Source: JACPSX01 sp035288405 [NCBI: bacterium] (GTDB lineage Bacteria; JACPSX01). From it: a DNA stretch of 14,234 nt. The stretch covers positions 1 to 14,234 of the forward strand of contig DATEAK010000276.1 of NCBI GenBank assembly GCA_035288405.1, in the 5' to 3' direction. This document shows positions 1-6,953 of the stretch, one piece after another. Under the pieces are notes generated by a model. That model saw only the letters and a list, made by a program, of their open reading frames with translations. It was not told the DNA's origin and did not search any database. The position numbers were made by a program, and so were the translations under genes. Numbering within the stretch: the stretch's first letter is position 1; the number at the start of each line of letters is the position of its first letter.

Positions 1-257
1 ACAAGCTCCGCCACCTGCTCGTACGAGACTCCTCCTCTCTCTCGGGCCGGTCGTTTCGTCATTGCCATGACGAATGCTTTTTCAACCCCTCCCTCGTCCA
101 TTTCGCGGATGGACTCTTCGGGACTCACGACGGTACTGAACGCTTCCGCCCCAAAAAGACGGTCCAGTCCGCCCCTCTGAATCGGGCTCCATTGCGCATG
201 TTCGGCGCCCAGGTGGCGGAGATCGGTCGCAACATCGATTGCCAGGAGGTCGCTCAT
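1..257 (-). CDS. Amidohydrolase-like protein, 5' part only (runs off the left edge)
   Basis: This reading frame is open from an ATG at 257 to the window edge, giving 85 codons and no stop. The start follows a GGGAGGA ribosome binding site and lies 21 bases after the stop of the dehydratase gene upstream, so it is the third gene of that operon. The N-terminus (LLAIDVATD) followed by a stretch reading SPEESIREMDEGGVEKAFVM resembles the first beta-strand and helix of the amidohydrolase_2 (TIM-barrel metal-dependent hydrolase) family, which often sits beside MaoC-like dehydratases in degradation clusters. In that family the first strand normally ends in a metal-binding H-x-H; here the matching place reads A-T-D, so it may be a non-metal or altered member. 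Family assignment is moderate because most of the protein is not visible. Confidence 0.6.
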   Translation of the reverse strand, partial: MSDLLAIDVATDLRHLGAEHAQWSPIQRGGLDRLFGAEAFSTVVSPEESIREMDEGGVEKAFVMAMTKRPARERGGVSYEQVAEL

Positions 258-278
258 GATGTTTGGTCCTCCCTCTCG

Positions 279-1403
279 TTAAGATTCCCGGCTGTGCAGC
301 CCCACAGTAGCCGTCCCTGTGACGGTAGTTTCCTTGCGCTGGTTTTCCGTCCACAGCTCGCAGTCGACCAGGCACTCGCTGCCCTCTTTGCGTTTGCCTG
401 TAATCCGTCCGCGACACCAGGTCGTATCTCCGAACAGGTTGGGACGCTCGATCTTCACCTGGAGACGTTTGAGAAACCCGTCATCCCCCATCCAATTCGT
501 CAGGAGGTGGCCCATCCAACTGATGCGTTGGTGGCCCACATCGTAGGCCCCGGGCATGCCGATGATTTCCCGGGCGACCCTCTCATCCAGGTGCCCCACG
601 GCAGCGTTGATGAGTTCGCCCTGGGCGTTGCGGTAAAACATCTTGTCGCCCTTATAGGGATCCAGATAGGATCGCTCCAGAGCCTTGAAGGGCGTAGGAT
701 AACCGAGGCCCGCCATGTAACAAACCATGTCCACGAGGTTCAGGGGACCTTTGACCACGGGAGTGATCAGGTCCCCCGCATTCACCTCTTCCCAGAATCG
801 GGTCTTGGATCCTCTCATTTCTTCGCGCAGAACGTCCTGGCGAATAGCTTCCAGTTGTTCCTCGGTGTAGGTCTGTCTGCGCGCCTCCTGGCGCATATGA
901 CCCTCGGCTCCAACCCGGGGAATGCGGAGTGTGCGTCCCAAAGCACGGGCAAGGAGCTTGCCGTCCTGCCGGGTGTAGGTAACTTCCCCCACCTGAATCA
1001 GGAAACGTTCCACTTTTTTCCCGCGATGTTCCTCTACGTCTACGATCCGCACGCATGGGGTAATGCCGTCACCGGCACGCGCCACATCGTAAAAAGTCCA
1101 ATCGGTTCCTCCGAAGATGAGCTGGATGCCTCCGAGCCCGGGGGCTACGATCGTCGTGTCAACGGTGTGCAGGAAAGTGGGCGGGGCAATCGTGCAGCCG
1201 TAAGGGCTTTTCTTGCCGTAATCCCGGCTGCACCAGAGAGGATTTTCGTCTCCGATTCCGTGGGCGTAGTGACGGATCGCGTCTTGACTCGCCTCCTCGT
1301 TCCATTGGTTTCCGGGTTTCGCTCGCACCACTTCCTGACCGATCATGGCGCGGGCTTCCTGAACCAGCTCGTCCGTCAAGGGAATTGGCTGGACACCTGA
1401 CAT
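279..1403 (-). CDS. MaoC / FAS1-like double-hotdog dehydratase
   Basis: This is a protein of about 374 residues with two hotdog halves. The first half has the hydratase-like signature GIGDENPLW near residues 48-56. The second half carries YDVGHQRISWMGHLLTNWMG, typical of the FAS1-like dehydratase/MaoC proteins found in acyl-CoA catabolic clusters. In classical MaoC hydratases the D-x-N-P motif ends in His; here that place is Trp, as I recall is common in this subfamily. The likely role is hydration or dehydration of an enoyl-/3-hydroxyacyl-CoA or related acid in the cytoplasm; the substrate is unknown. An upstream in-frame start at 1514 exists, but the ATG at 1403 has a GGAGGAA site 7 bases upstream and overlaps the regulator's stop codon as TGATG, so translation is probably coupled. 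No frame damage is seen. Confidence 0.85.
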   Translation of the reverse strand: MSGVQPIPLTDELVQEARAMIGQEVVRAKPGNQWNEEASQDAIRHYAHGIGDENPLWCSRDYGKKSPYGCTIAPPTFLHTVDTTIVAPGLGGIQLIFGGTDWTFYDVARAGDGITPCVRIVDVEEHRGKKVERFLIQVGEVTYTRQDGKLLARALGRTLRIPRVGAEGHMRQEARRQTYTEEQLEAIRQDVLREEMRGSKTRFWEEVNAGDLITPVVKGPLNLVDMVCYMAGLGYPTPFKALERSYLDPYKGDKMFYRNAQGELINAAVGHLDERVAREIIGMPGAYDVGHQRISWMGHLLTNWMGDDGFLKRLQVKIERPNLFGDTTWCRGRITGKRKEGSECLVDCELWTENQRKETTVTGTATVGLHSRES

Positions 1404-2323
1404 CACTTGGTTCCTCCGGTTGGGGTTAAACTTTTTGTTGCGGGGTTGAAAGCGGGGAAAACGAGCTTCTTGCCCGGGAATCCTATTTTCTGCGACAACT
1501 CGAGAGCCGCGCAAACAGCCGCCTGCCCGAGGGACTCGAAATCGCCGTCGAGGAACTGAGCAGCCGGCCTTCCAATGCCGATGGCACCCATCACCGCGCC
1601 GGATTGATCCAGCACCGGAGCAGCCACTGCCCTCACACCCGGAAGGGATTCGTTCCTGTTCGTGGCGTAACCTCTCCGGCGCACCCGTTCCAATTCTTGC
1701 AGAAGGAGCTTCGTGGAAACGATGGTCTCACGTGTGAAGGGACGAAGCGGGGATTTCTTCAGGAGCACTTTCACCTCAGCACCACTACATCCGGCCAGTA
1801 GAGCCTTTCCAATCGCGCCATAATGAATCGGACGCTGGTCCCCTTCGATGATGATCAGACGGACCTGGTCGGGGCTTTCAACGGCAGCCACGGTCACCTG
1901 GGTCAATTCCTCTCGATCGGCGACTCGGAAGAACACAGTGGCGCGATGGCGGGCGGCCACGGGCTTCAGGACGGGATTGGCCAGGTCACAGAGGTACTGA
2001 AAGTTGCGGACTCGCCTGCCCAGCTCGAACAGCTTGAGACCCAGGCAATACTTTCCGTTCGGTTCCTGTTGTTCCAGAAAGTGTCGCCCCACGAGCGTAC
2101 GCAGCGCTTTGTGCGCTCGGCTCTTGTGCAGCCCAAGACGACGGCTGATTTCGGTGACGCCCAGCTCTTTCTCGGGCCCGAGAAAGCATTCGAGGATGCG
2201 AAGGCCCACATCGAGCCCTTGGGCTAGATAAAGGGTCGTCTTCCGGCGACGAGGCGGTGAAGAAGTTGGCACTGAGTCCGTCCCCTCCGGGGGTAGAGAG
2301 TATAAGTGCAACTGCGATCCCAT
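1403..2323 (-). CDS. IclR-family transcriptional regulator
   Basis: This 306-residue protein has the two-domain IclR layout. A winged helix-turn-helix occupies about residues 33-95 (GLRILECFL, then EISRRLGLHKSRAHKALRTL). An effector-binding domain follows, with YGAIGKALLAG, RRRGYATNRNE and PGVRAVAAPVLD near residues 168-245, all characteristic of IclR. The first 30 residues (Pro/Ser/Arg-rich) are poorly conserved, so the true start could be somewhat downstream. It is the first gene of the operon with the dehydratase and amidohydrolase. IclR proteins usually control the adjacent catabolic genes in response to a small aromatic or acid effector, and autoregulation is likely here by position. It is divergent from the plus-strand toxin-antitoxin remnants. 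Confidence 0.93.
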   Translation of the reverse strand: MGSQLHLYSLPPEGTDSVPTSSPPRRRKTTLYLAQGLDVGLRILECFLGPEKELGVTEISRRLGLHKSRAHKALRTLVGRHFLEQQEPNGKYCLGLKLFELGRRVRNFQYLCDLANPVLKPVAARHRATVFFRVADREELTQVTVAAVESPDQVRLIIIEGDQRPIHYGAIGKALLAGCSGAEVKVLLKKSPLRPFTRETIVSTKLLLQELERVRRRGYATNRNESLPGVRAVAAPVLDQSGAVMGAIGIGRPAAQFLDGDFESLGQAAVCAALELSQKIGFPGKKLVFPAFNPATKSLTPTGGTK

Positions 2324-2373
2324 CTGTTCTTGTATGGGAAAGCGAGTTTCGAGTTTAATCTTCTTGGCGCTGG

Positions 2374-2402
2374 ATTGTAAACGGAAAAATTCAATGCCCC
2401 AA
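2374..2402 (-). promoter_or_regulatory. Possible sigma-70-type promoter for the IclR operon
   Basis: On the minus strand a weak -35 box (TTGGGG, 2397-2402) is separated by 17 bases from a good -10 box (TACAAT, 2374-2379), about 50 bases upstream of the IclR start. Only the -10 box and the spacing are strong. A TTGACA also occurs upstream (around 2440), but without a -10 box at the right distance. Confidence 0.3.
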
Positions 2403-2451
2403 CCCTATCCCAGAGGGAGAGGGAGAATCCATGTCCTGTCAAAATACGAGT

Positions 2452-2546
2452 CATGGCCGCGGGCTCCTTGCGGTGGCATTTGTCGCAGTTCTCCTGGACG
2501 TTGTGGCCACCGAAACGGCGGCACATAGTTCCTCCGCGGAAGGCCG
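2452..2546 (-). pseudogene. Fragment of a multiheme cytochrome c 3' region
   Basis: The minus strand encodes NVQENCDKCHRKEPAAM, which closely matches NTQENCQKCHRKQPTAM at the end of the cytochrome gene at 4106-4678. By eye about 40 of the last 51 bases are identical, and the match continues upstream into the CGGCCTTCC-nGGAGG sequence. The preceding heme motif (CASCH in the neighbour) is lost: the aligned region has an insertion and frame change and reads MCRRFGGH. No start, signal anchor or other heme motifs are found around it, and after the Met codon the frame reads into unrelated sequence. It is therefore a relic of a duplicated or paralogous cytochrome gene in the same orientation as the nearby one. 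It occupies part of the 360-base gap between the IclR gene and the nucleotidyltransferase gene; the rest of that gap holds only the two predicted promoters. Confidence 0.75.
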
Positions 2547-2558
2547 CGGTAATCAGCC

Positions 2559-2587
2559 TTGACATTGCGCGGGCAAGGAAATAGAGT
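2559..2587 (+). promoter_or_regulatory. Predicted sigma-70 promoter for the toxin-antitoxin remnant genes
   Basis: A perfect -35 box TTGACA (2559-2564) is followed after 17 bases by TAGAGT (2582-2587; 4 of 6 match to the -10 consensus). Transcription would start near 2594 and run toward the nucleotidyltransferase gene, about 90-120 bases downstream. Confidence 0.45.
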
Positions 2588-2683
2588 TGTTTCAAAGGAT
2601 TATGTTCGCGGATTGTTCCTGGTTGGAATGTGGGAACCGACGGCTGCGGGAATCGTGTTGGGAAGTGATCATCACTACGGGGG

Positions 2684-3037
2684 ATGCTTGTTGTGGCAAG
2701 ATCCAGGCAAGTGAAGAGTAGCCGGCCTCTCAAAGGGATTCTTCGGGAGCTTGCGCAGGCACTAAAAGACCGATACGGGGAGAAATTTGTGGGTCTCTGG
2801 CTCTATGGATCCCAGGCCCGCGGTCAGGCCCACGACCAATCAGACGTCGACCTTTTGTTGCTCCTGCGGGGAGAAGTCCGACCCTCAAAAGAAATTGACC
2901 GGATTGCCGACCTGCTGGCCGATTTTAACCTGCGGTACGGAGAACTCCTGTCGGTTCTCCCTGTACATGAGCAGACTTTCAAGAACGGCGACGGCCCTTT
3001 CTGGCGCAACGTGCGCCGGGAAGGCAAGGCCGCATGA
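2684..3037 (+). CDS. MNT-type minimal nucleotidyltransferase (orphan HEPN/MNT antitoxin)
   Basis: This 117-residue protein has the minimal nucleotidyltransferase fold. Near residues 38-60 it reads LWLYGSQARGQAHDQSDVDL, giving Gly42-Ser43 and the catalytic pair Asp54 and Asp56 of the GSx10DxD motif. In HEPN/MNT (type VII) systems this protein is the antitoxin, modifying or neutralising an HEPN RNase encoded next to it. Here the ATGA overlap at 3034-3037 would start the partner, but the reading frame there gives only a short HEPN-like beginning before an unrelated antitoxin-like protein. An alternative GTG start at 2711 (residue 10) fits the usual family length better; the ATG at 2684 follows a run of five G. 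The motif is intact, so the enzyme could still be active. Confidence 0.85.
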   Translation: MLVVARSRQVKSSRPLKGILRELAQALKDRYGEKFVGLWLYGSQARGQAHDQSDVDLLLLLRGEVRPSKEIDRIADLLADFNLRYGELLSVLPVHEQTFKNGDGPFWRNVRREGKAA

Positions 3038-3123
3038 TTGAACGGGAAGGCTTGATCCACAAGGCCCGGCGCTTCCTAATGAAGAAAGTACCGCCTAACG
3101 GAGCCCGGAGGAAAGATAACGGG

Positions 3124-3444
3124 ATGCGTGCCGAATATGATTTCGCAGGCGGAATGCGCGGCAAGCACCATCGGGCCATGCAAGCCGGATATACAGTTAC
3201 GATTCATCAGGCGGATGGTACATCCGTCACTGAGGAGGTAAGACCTAAGGAAGGCGTAGTCATCCTAGCGCCAGATGTACGGGAGTACTTCCCGGACGCT
3301 GAGTCGGTGAACACAGCTTTGCGCTTGCTCATTAGGCTCATTCCTGACGAGCGTACCTCCGCTGCGAAAAGGGCGAAGAGTCGCGACGCGAGACGCCCGG
3401 ATGCCTTCCCCGGTGGCCGGAAATCGACCACGAAGAGGAGATAA
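3124..3444 (+). CDS. Small 'YDF..GxRGK' antitoxin-like protein
   Basis: From the ATG at 3124 the 106-residue product begins MRAEYDFAGGMRGK, then has GYTVTIHQADG (residues 22-32) and ends its conserved part with LAPDVREYFPDAESVNTALR (48-67). This matches a widespread family of small bacterial proteins of antitoxin-like appearance with a C-terminal 'DpDva..FPds..VN.ALR' segment; its biochemical function is not established. The tail is Arg/Lys-rich. The frame is open upstream to an ATG at 3034 that overlaps the nucleotidyltransferase stop (ATGA); those first residues (MIEREGLIHKARRFL) look like the start of an HEPN protein, so a longer 136-residue fused product is possible. I prefer 3124 because family members start with M-x-AEYDF and GGAGG lies 12 bases upstream, though that spacing is long. 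Confidence 0.65.
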   Translation: MRAEYDFAGGMRGKHHRAMQAGYTVTIHQADGTSVTEEVRPKEGVVILAPDVREYFPDAESVNTALRLLIRLIPDERTSAAKRAKSRDARRPDAFPGGRKSTTKRR

Positions 3445-3522
3445 GGGTAAATTGACTTCCGACTTATTTTCCAGGTCCAGGGGCTGGGTCAAAGGCCCTC
3501 GGTGAGATAGTGGAGGAGGACA

Positions 3523-3762
3523 ATGCCGAAGATTGAGGTAAACGAGGAGCAAATTCTGATTGCCCTGGAGCAGCTTTCTCCGGCGGCCAGACGGGTCGCA
3601 CTCGGCAAGCTGATTGGCGGCCTGGAAAGGCTCGACCGTCTGGTGGACCGAAACCGGGAAAAGATCGAGAGCATCTGTCGCGACCGAGGACTGGACTTTT
3701 CCCGACTCACGGAAGAAGAGCGCGAGGCACTGGTGGATGAGATTCTCCATACAGGTGCCTAG
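3523..3762 (+). CDS. VapB-like antitoxin of a PIN-domain pair
   Basis: This 79-residue acidic protein begins MPKIEVNEEQILIALEQLSP and continues as a mostly helical chain ending in LTEEEREALVDEIL. This layout is typical of the small antitoxins encoded directly before PIN-domain toxins. A strong GGAGGAGG site lies 5 bases before the ATG. The stop TAG (3760-3762) is immediately followed by the GTG start of the PIN remnant, as expected for a translationally coupled antitoxin-toxin pair. The N-terminal strand (KIEVNEEQI) could form a DNA-binding ribbon, but I cannot prove a ribbon-helix-helix. The gene appears intact although its toxin is not. Confidence 0.7.
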   Translation: MPKIEVNEEQILIALEQLSPAARRVALGKLIGGLERLDRLVDRNREKIESICRDRGLDFSRLTEEEREALVDEILHTGA

Positions 3763-3933
3763 GTGAAGGTTGTCCTGGACACCAACATCAATAAATTCCT
3801 CGAAACAGCTCAGGTCTCCGGCGCCACTTATATTATCTCTGGCGATCACCACCTTCTGAGTCTGGGAACATTTGCTAACATTTCTGTGATTCGAGCCCGC
3901 GCCTTTCTTGACACACTTGGTCCCAACGAGTAG
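3763..3933 (+). pseudogene. Internally deleted PIN-domain toxin (VapC-like)
   Basis: Reading from a GTG directly after the antitoxin stop gives 56 residues and a TAG. The product starts VKVVLDTNI, the first strand of PIN nucleases with the metal-binding Asp6, and jumps at about residue 10 to NKFLETAQVSGATYIISGDH (residues 10-29). The latter is the C-terminal part of this PIN subfamily, including the SGD-x-x-LL motif (Asp28). PIN toxins of this type are about 130-140 residues, so roughly 75-85 central residues, including the middle acidic active-site residues, are missing with the frame preserved. It should be catalytically dead. Both ends fit one family, so an in-frame deletion is more likely than a chance fusion; an assembly artefact cannot be excluded. 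Confidence 0.75.
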
Positions 3934-4105
3934 AGGTTGCACAGAAGTATTTGCGGGTTCTTGATAAACTGGTGCGGGCGTACGGTCGGGCAAACCTGTC
4001 CATAACCGTCGATGGTGGAAAGTTTCGACAGTGAAACACCTTCCCTTTGGCCTCTTTCCTGGGGCAGGAGGAAAGGCTTCAGGAAAAGCAGACGGGTGAA
4101 GCGGT

Positions 4106-4678
4106 CTAGCTCGCTGATTTGTTCCCGGCTGCCGGGGCCATGGCTGTGGGCTGCTTGCGGTGACACTTCTGGCAGTTTTCCTGGGTATTGTGGCAGCTTG
4201 CACATGCCTCCATGGAAGGCCGGTTCGTCGGTGTGATGCGGGCGTCGTGGGCGATGTTCACGTGACATTGCACGCAGGCGACTCCCATGTCGCCGGCGTG
4301 AAGCTTGTGAGGAATCTTGATCCCCTACACGTTGACTCGCATGATTCTGGGCTCGCCGTTTCCCACTTCCTTGTGGCAACTGCGGCACTTCTTGTCCACG
4401 TCACCGGGATCCGCTGAGAAGCTCTGCGGGAAACCTTGAGCAATGGGAAACTTGGCCTTGCCGTGGCAGCCGATGCAGGGAATTTTGGAGGTGTGCCCTG
4501 TAGCGGAGACTGCAAGAGGTGTGGCCCCCTGACCGTGGCAGGTCAGGCAAAAGCTCGGATTGCCGGAGGAGTAGCGGATCAGAGACAGAGTTCCCACGAT
4601 ACTGAGAACGATCGCAGCCACGCCTCCTAGGAGGATGGGGCCGCGCCAGCGATGAGGGATGCGGATCCCGGGATTCAT
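4106..4678 (-). pseudogene. Membrane-anchored six-heme cytochrome c with an in-frame TAG between hemes 3 and 4
   Basis: An ATG at 4678 with AGGAGG 9 bases upstream starts a protein with one N-terminal membrane anchor (about residues 15-35) and heme-attachment motifs at C44-H48, C68-H72 and C98-H102. A TAG at 4325-4327 (codon 118) follows RIMRVNV. The same frame then continues without interruption for 72 codons (GIKIPHKLH...) with three more motifs, C135-H139, C159-H163 and C169-H173, and a final TAG at 4106-4108. The layout suggests a NapC/NirT- or NrfH-like periplasmic electron carrier, last gene of the respiratory operon, 14 bases after the molybdoenzyme stop. If the TAG terminates, a three-heme protein remains. 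The part after it lacks a signal and could not be exported alone, so I list it as an interrupted gene. Alternatives are a recent nonsense change (for example GAG to TAG), a sequence error, or readthrough. Confidence 0.85.
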
Positions 4679-4692
4679 TATTGTTTTCCTCC

Positions 4693-6951
4693 TTACACCT
4701 TGGCTACTTCGACTTCAGTTTCCATCCAGGCGTATTCCTGGCTCACCGGATCTTCCTTTTTCGGAACGATGGCGTTTAGATAAATTCCGCTGCCTTGTCC
4801 CTCCCACCAGACCAGGAGGGTGTCGGGATCACTGCTCTTGAAGCTCTTGCCCCGGGCAATGCGGCCGTGCCCCCAGTGCCCGAAGCCTTCCGCACAGGCC
4901 ACCACCTGAGGGTGAACTCCCTGGCTGATCCGTACTTTCTGCGTGACGGTGCCGTTCGCAGTTTTCAGGCGCACCTGATCCCCCTCCCGCACATGCAGAG
5001 CTGCGGCGGTTTCAGGATGGAGCCACAGGGGGTTGTCATGCTGGATCTCGGCGAGCCACTTGCAGGCCGCGGTGCGAGACCCTCCGCGCACGGTGCCCTT
5101 GAAAGTGGCGAGCATGAGCCGGCCGTTCGTGCGCCCGTTTTTTTCGGGCTCATAGCTCGGCAATCCTGCGAATCCCTGGCGGTGCATGGCCTCGGAGTAA
5201 ACTTCAAAGCGGCGAGAGGCGGTCTTGAACCCTTTTCCCCGATACTGCCGGAATCGGGGCTTTGCTTTTTCGTTAAACCATACCCCTTTTTTCTTGAGGG
5301 CTTCAAACCCTCCGGCCCCGGCCAGTCCGTCGATCTTCGGGGCCACCTTTTCCAGGTAGTCTTCAAAACTCCGGTAGGGGAAGAACGGTTCGACTCCGGG
5401 GATTCGGCGCGCCAGATCCAGGCACACCTCGGTAAATGGTTTTACCTTGGGGGGAGGCGTGACGAGGGGTTGCCGCAAACTCACGTACGGTACGTGTTCG
5501 AAGCTGGGGCCTGACTCCAGATCCCAACGCTCGAGATAGGTGGCGTCGGGCAGGACCAAGTCGCACAAGATTGCGGTCTCGCTCATGAAGGTGTCCACTG
5601 CCACCGAGTAGGGAATGAGCCGCTCGTCCTTGAAGACTTGAGTGATGGACCCCGAGTCCGGGGAAGCGTAAACGGGGTTGGCGGTGTAGGCCAGGTAAAT
5701 TCCAACTTTGATTTTTCGGCGGGCAATGTCCGAGAACAGGTTGTTGTGGTGGAAGGGAGAAGCCTGGCTTACCTTGGGAGGCACCGGTGTCAGGTCCGGG
5801 ATCGCAGCTCGCCGAGGGAAACAGGGACCGCCGGGCACGTCGACGTTTCCGATCACGGCGTTCAGAAGCGCAACGCAGCGCTCGTTCTGTGTTCCCTGCT
5901 GCCGCATGGAAACTCCGCGACCCGTGAGTGTGGTCGCCGGCTTCGTGGTTGCAAACTCGCGGGCCAGCCTCCGGATCACTGCTGCCGGCACCCCGCTTAC
6001 CTTCTGGGCGGCTTCGGGCGTGTAGGGATCCAGGTGGCGGCGCATGTGAACCAGGGGGAAGTTCGTCCACTCTTCTAGAAACTGCCGGTCGTGGAGTCCT
6101 TCCTCGATGATGGTGCGGGCCATGGCCATGGCCACGAACCCGTCCGTTCCCGGAGTGATCGGGTACCACTCATCGCTGCGCCCCGAGGTGTTCGAGATGC
6201 GCACGTCGAAGGTGACCAGGCGGGCGCCGTTCATGCGAGCCTCGTTGAGGCGCTGGATGAGAGGCAGATGGAAGAGATAGGCCTCGTAAGGATTGCCGCC
6301 GAAGTTGAGGATGTATTTGCTACGGGAGATGTCGGGAATCAGCACATCCTCGCCGTAGGTGAGAAGAGAGGCTGTCTCCCGACTGGCGCCGCCCAGGGAA
6401 GTCTCCAGTGTGTCCGAGGAAGTTCCATAGGCATGCAGGAAGCGCCGCACGAAGTTCAGCGTGGCGTTCTCCTTGGACTTGAAGTTTCCCTGGAAGATGA
6501 AGCGGTCCGCCTGTCCTTTCGCCTTGAGCTCCTGCAGCTTGGTCGAGAGTTCCTGAATCGCCTGATCCCAGGAGATCTGTTCCCAGCGCATCTCCCCGCG
6601 CTTGCCCGTGCGCTTGAGGGGGAACAGGAGGCGATCCGGATTGTTCACCAGGTTGGTGCCCGCCTGGCCCCGGGCGCAGAGTTTGCCCCGATTATTGGGA
6701 TGCAGGGGATTACCCTCGATTTTCACCAGCCGCCCTGAGTTAGTATCCACGTAACCCAGGATGCCGCAGCCTGCCGCGCACTGAAAGCAGGTACTGGGGA
6801 TGGCGACCCGGGCTTTGCCGGTGGTACGTGATACTTCCTCTCCTCCCGGTTTGAGCTCCTGGCCGAGACCGGGCAGGGGAAGCATCTCCCCCAGGGCCAG
6901 AATTCCCGCCCCGCCGATTCCAAACTTAAGAAACCTTCTGCGATCAATCAT
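4693..6951 (-). CDS. Tat-exported molybdopterin oxidoreductase, catalytic subunit (PsrA/PhsA-like)
   Basis: This 752-residue protein has a Tat leader (DRRRFLKF at residues 3-10, then a hydrophobic stretch) and an N-terminal 4Fe-4S site C55-x2-C58-x3-C62-x29-C92. The Mo-bisMGD fold of the DMSO reductase superfamily follows, including FILNFGGNPYEA-like and FDVRISNTSGRSDEW segments and a C-terminal dinucleotide-binding domain (LHVREGDQVRLKTANG). The length suits polysulfide/thiosulfate-reductase-type enzymes, and the ferredoxin and NrfD neighbours fit that architecture. It would act on the outer face of the membrane. The place where many relatives have the Cys ligand to Mo reads S-L-G-G-A-S (185-190), with no Cys or SeCys, so the active site differs and the substrate cannot be assigned. 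The start ATG comes 2 bases after the SPFH stop codon, with no strong ribosome site, suggesting coupled translation. Confidence 0.92.
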   Translation of the reverse strand: MIDRRRFLKFGIGGAGILALGEMLPLPGLGQELKPGGEEVSRTTGKARVAIPSTCFQCAAGCGILGYVDTNSGRLVKIEGNPLHPNNRGKLCARGQAGTNLVNNPDRLLFPLKRTGKRGEMRWEQISWDQAIQELSTKLQELKAKGQADRFIFQGNFKSKENATLNFVRRFLHAYGTSSDTLETSLGGASRETASLLTYGEDVLIPDISRSKYILNFGGNPYEAYLFHLPLIQRLNEARMNGARLVTFDVRISNTSGRSDEWYPITPGTDGFVAMAMARTIIEEGLHDRQFLEEWTNFPLVHMRRHLDPYTPEAAQKVSGVPAAVIRRLAREFATTKPATTLTGRGVSMRQQGTQNERCVALLNAVIGNVDVPGGPCFPRRAAIPDLTPVPPKVSQASPFHHNNLFSDIARRKIKVGIYLAYTANPVYASPDSGSITQVFKDERLIPYSVAVDTFMSETAILCDLVLPDATYLERWDLESGPSFEHVPYVSLRQPLVTPPPKVKPFTEVCLDLARRIPGVEPFFPYRSFEDYLEKVAPKIDGLAGAGGFEALKKKGVWFNEKAKPRFRQYRGKGFKTASRRFEVYSEAMHRQGFAGLPSYEPEKNGRTNGRLMLATFKGTVRGGSRTAACKWLAEIQHDNPLWLHPETAAALHVREGDQVRLKTANGTVTQKVRISQGVHPQVVACAEGFGHWGHGRIARGKSFKSSDPDTLLVWWEGQGSGIYLNAIVPKKEDPVSQEYAWMETEVEVAKV

Positions 6952-6953
6952 CG

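Noticed and set aside
192-1400. Long plus-strand open frame (402 codons) opposite the dehydratase gene
   Set aside because: It is the antisense of a recognisable double-hotdog gene, its product matches no family I know, and it has no ribosome site; it is a GC-driven shadow.
2224-2733. A 169-codon minus-strand frame covering the gap before the IclR gene
   Set aside because: Only about 17 residues in the middle are meaningful (the cytochrome relic); the rest has no protein-like character and overlaps the start of the IclR and nucleotidyltransferase genes.
4054-4079. Hairpin (CTTTCCT / AGGAAAG) downstream of the cytochrome gene as the operon terminator
   Set aside because: The arms pair, but no T run follows on either strand, so I cannot support an intrinsic terminator here.
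3265-4203. Minus-strand 312-codon frame across the toxin-antitoxin island
   Set aside because: It runs opposite the antitoxin-like genes and PIN remnant and out of frame with the cytochrome; no domain or motif is visible.
4106-4678. Genome-wide reassignment of TAG to an amino acid to explain the cytochrome stop
   Set aside because: TAG ends the kinase, the VapB-like antitoxin, the PIN remnant and the cytochrome itself at natural protein ends, so it works as stop in this genome.
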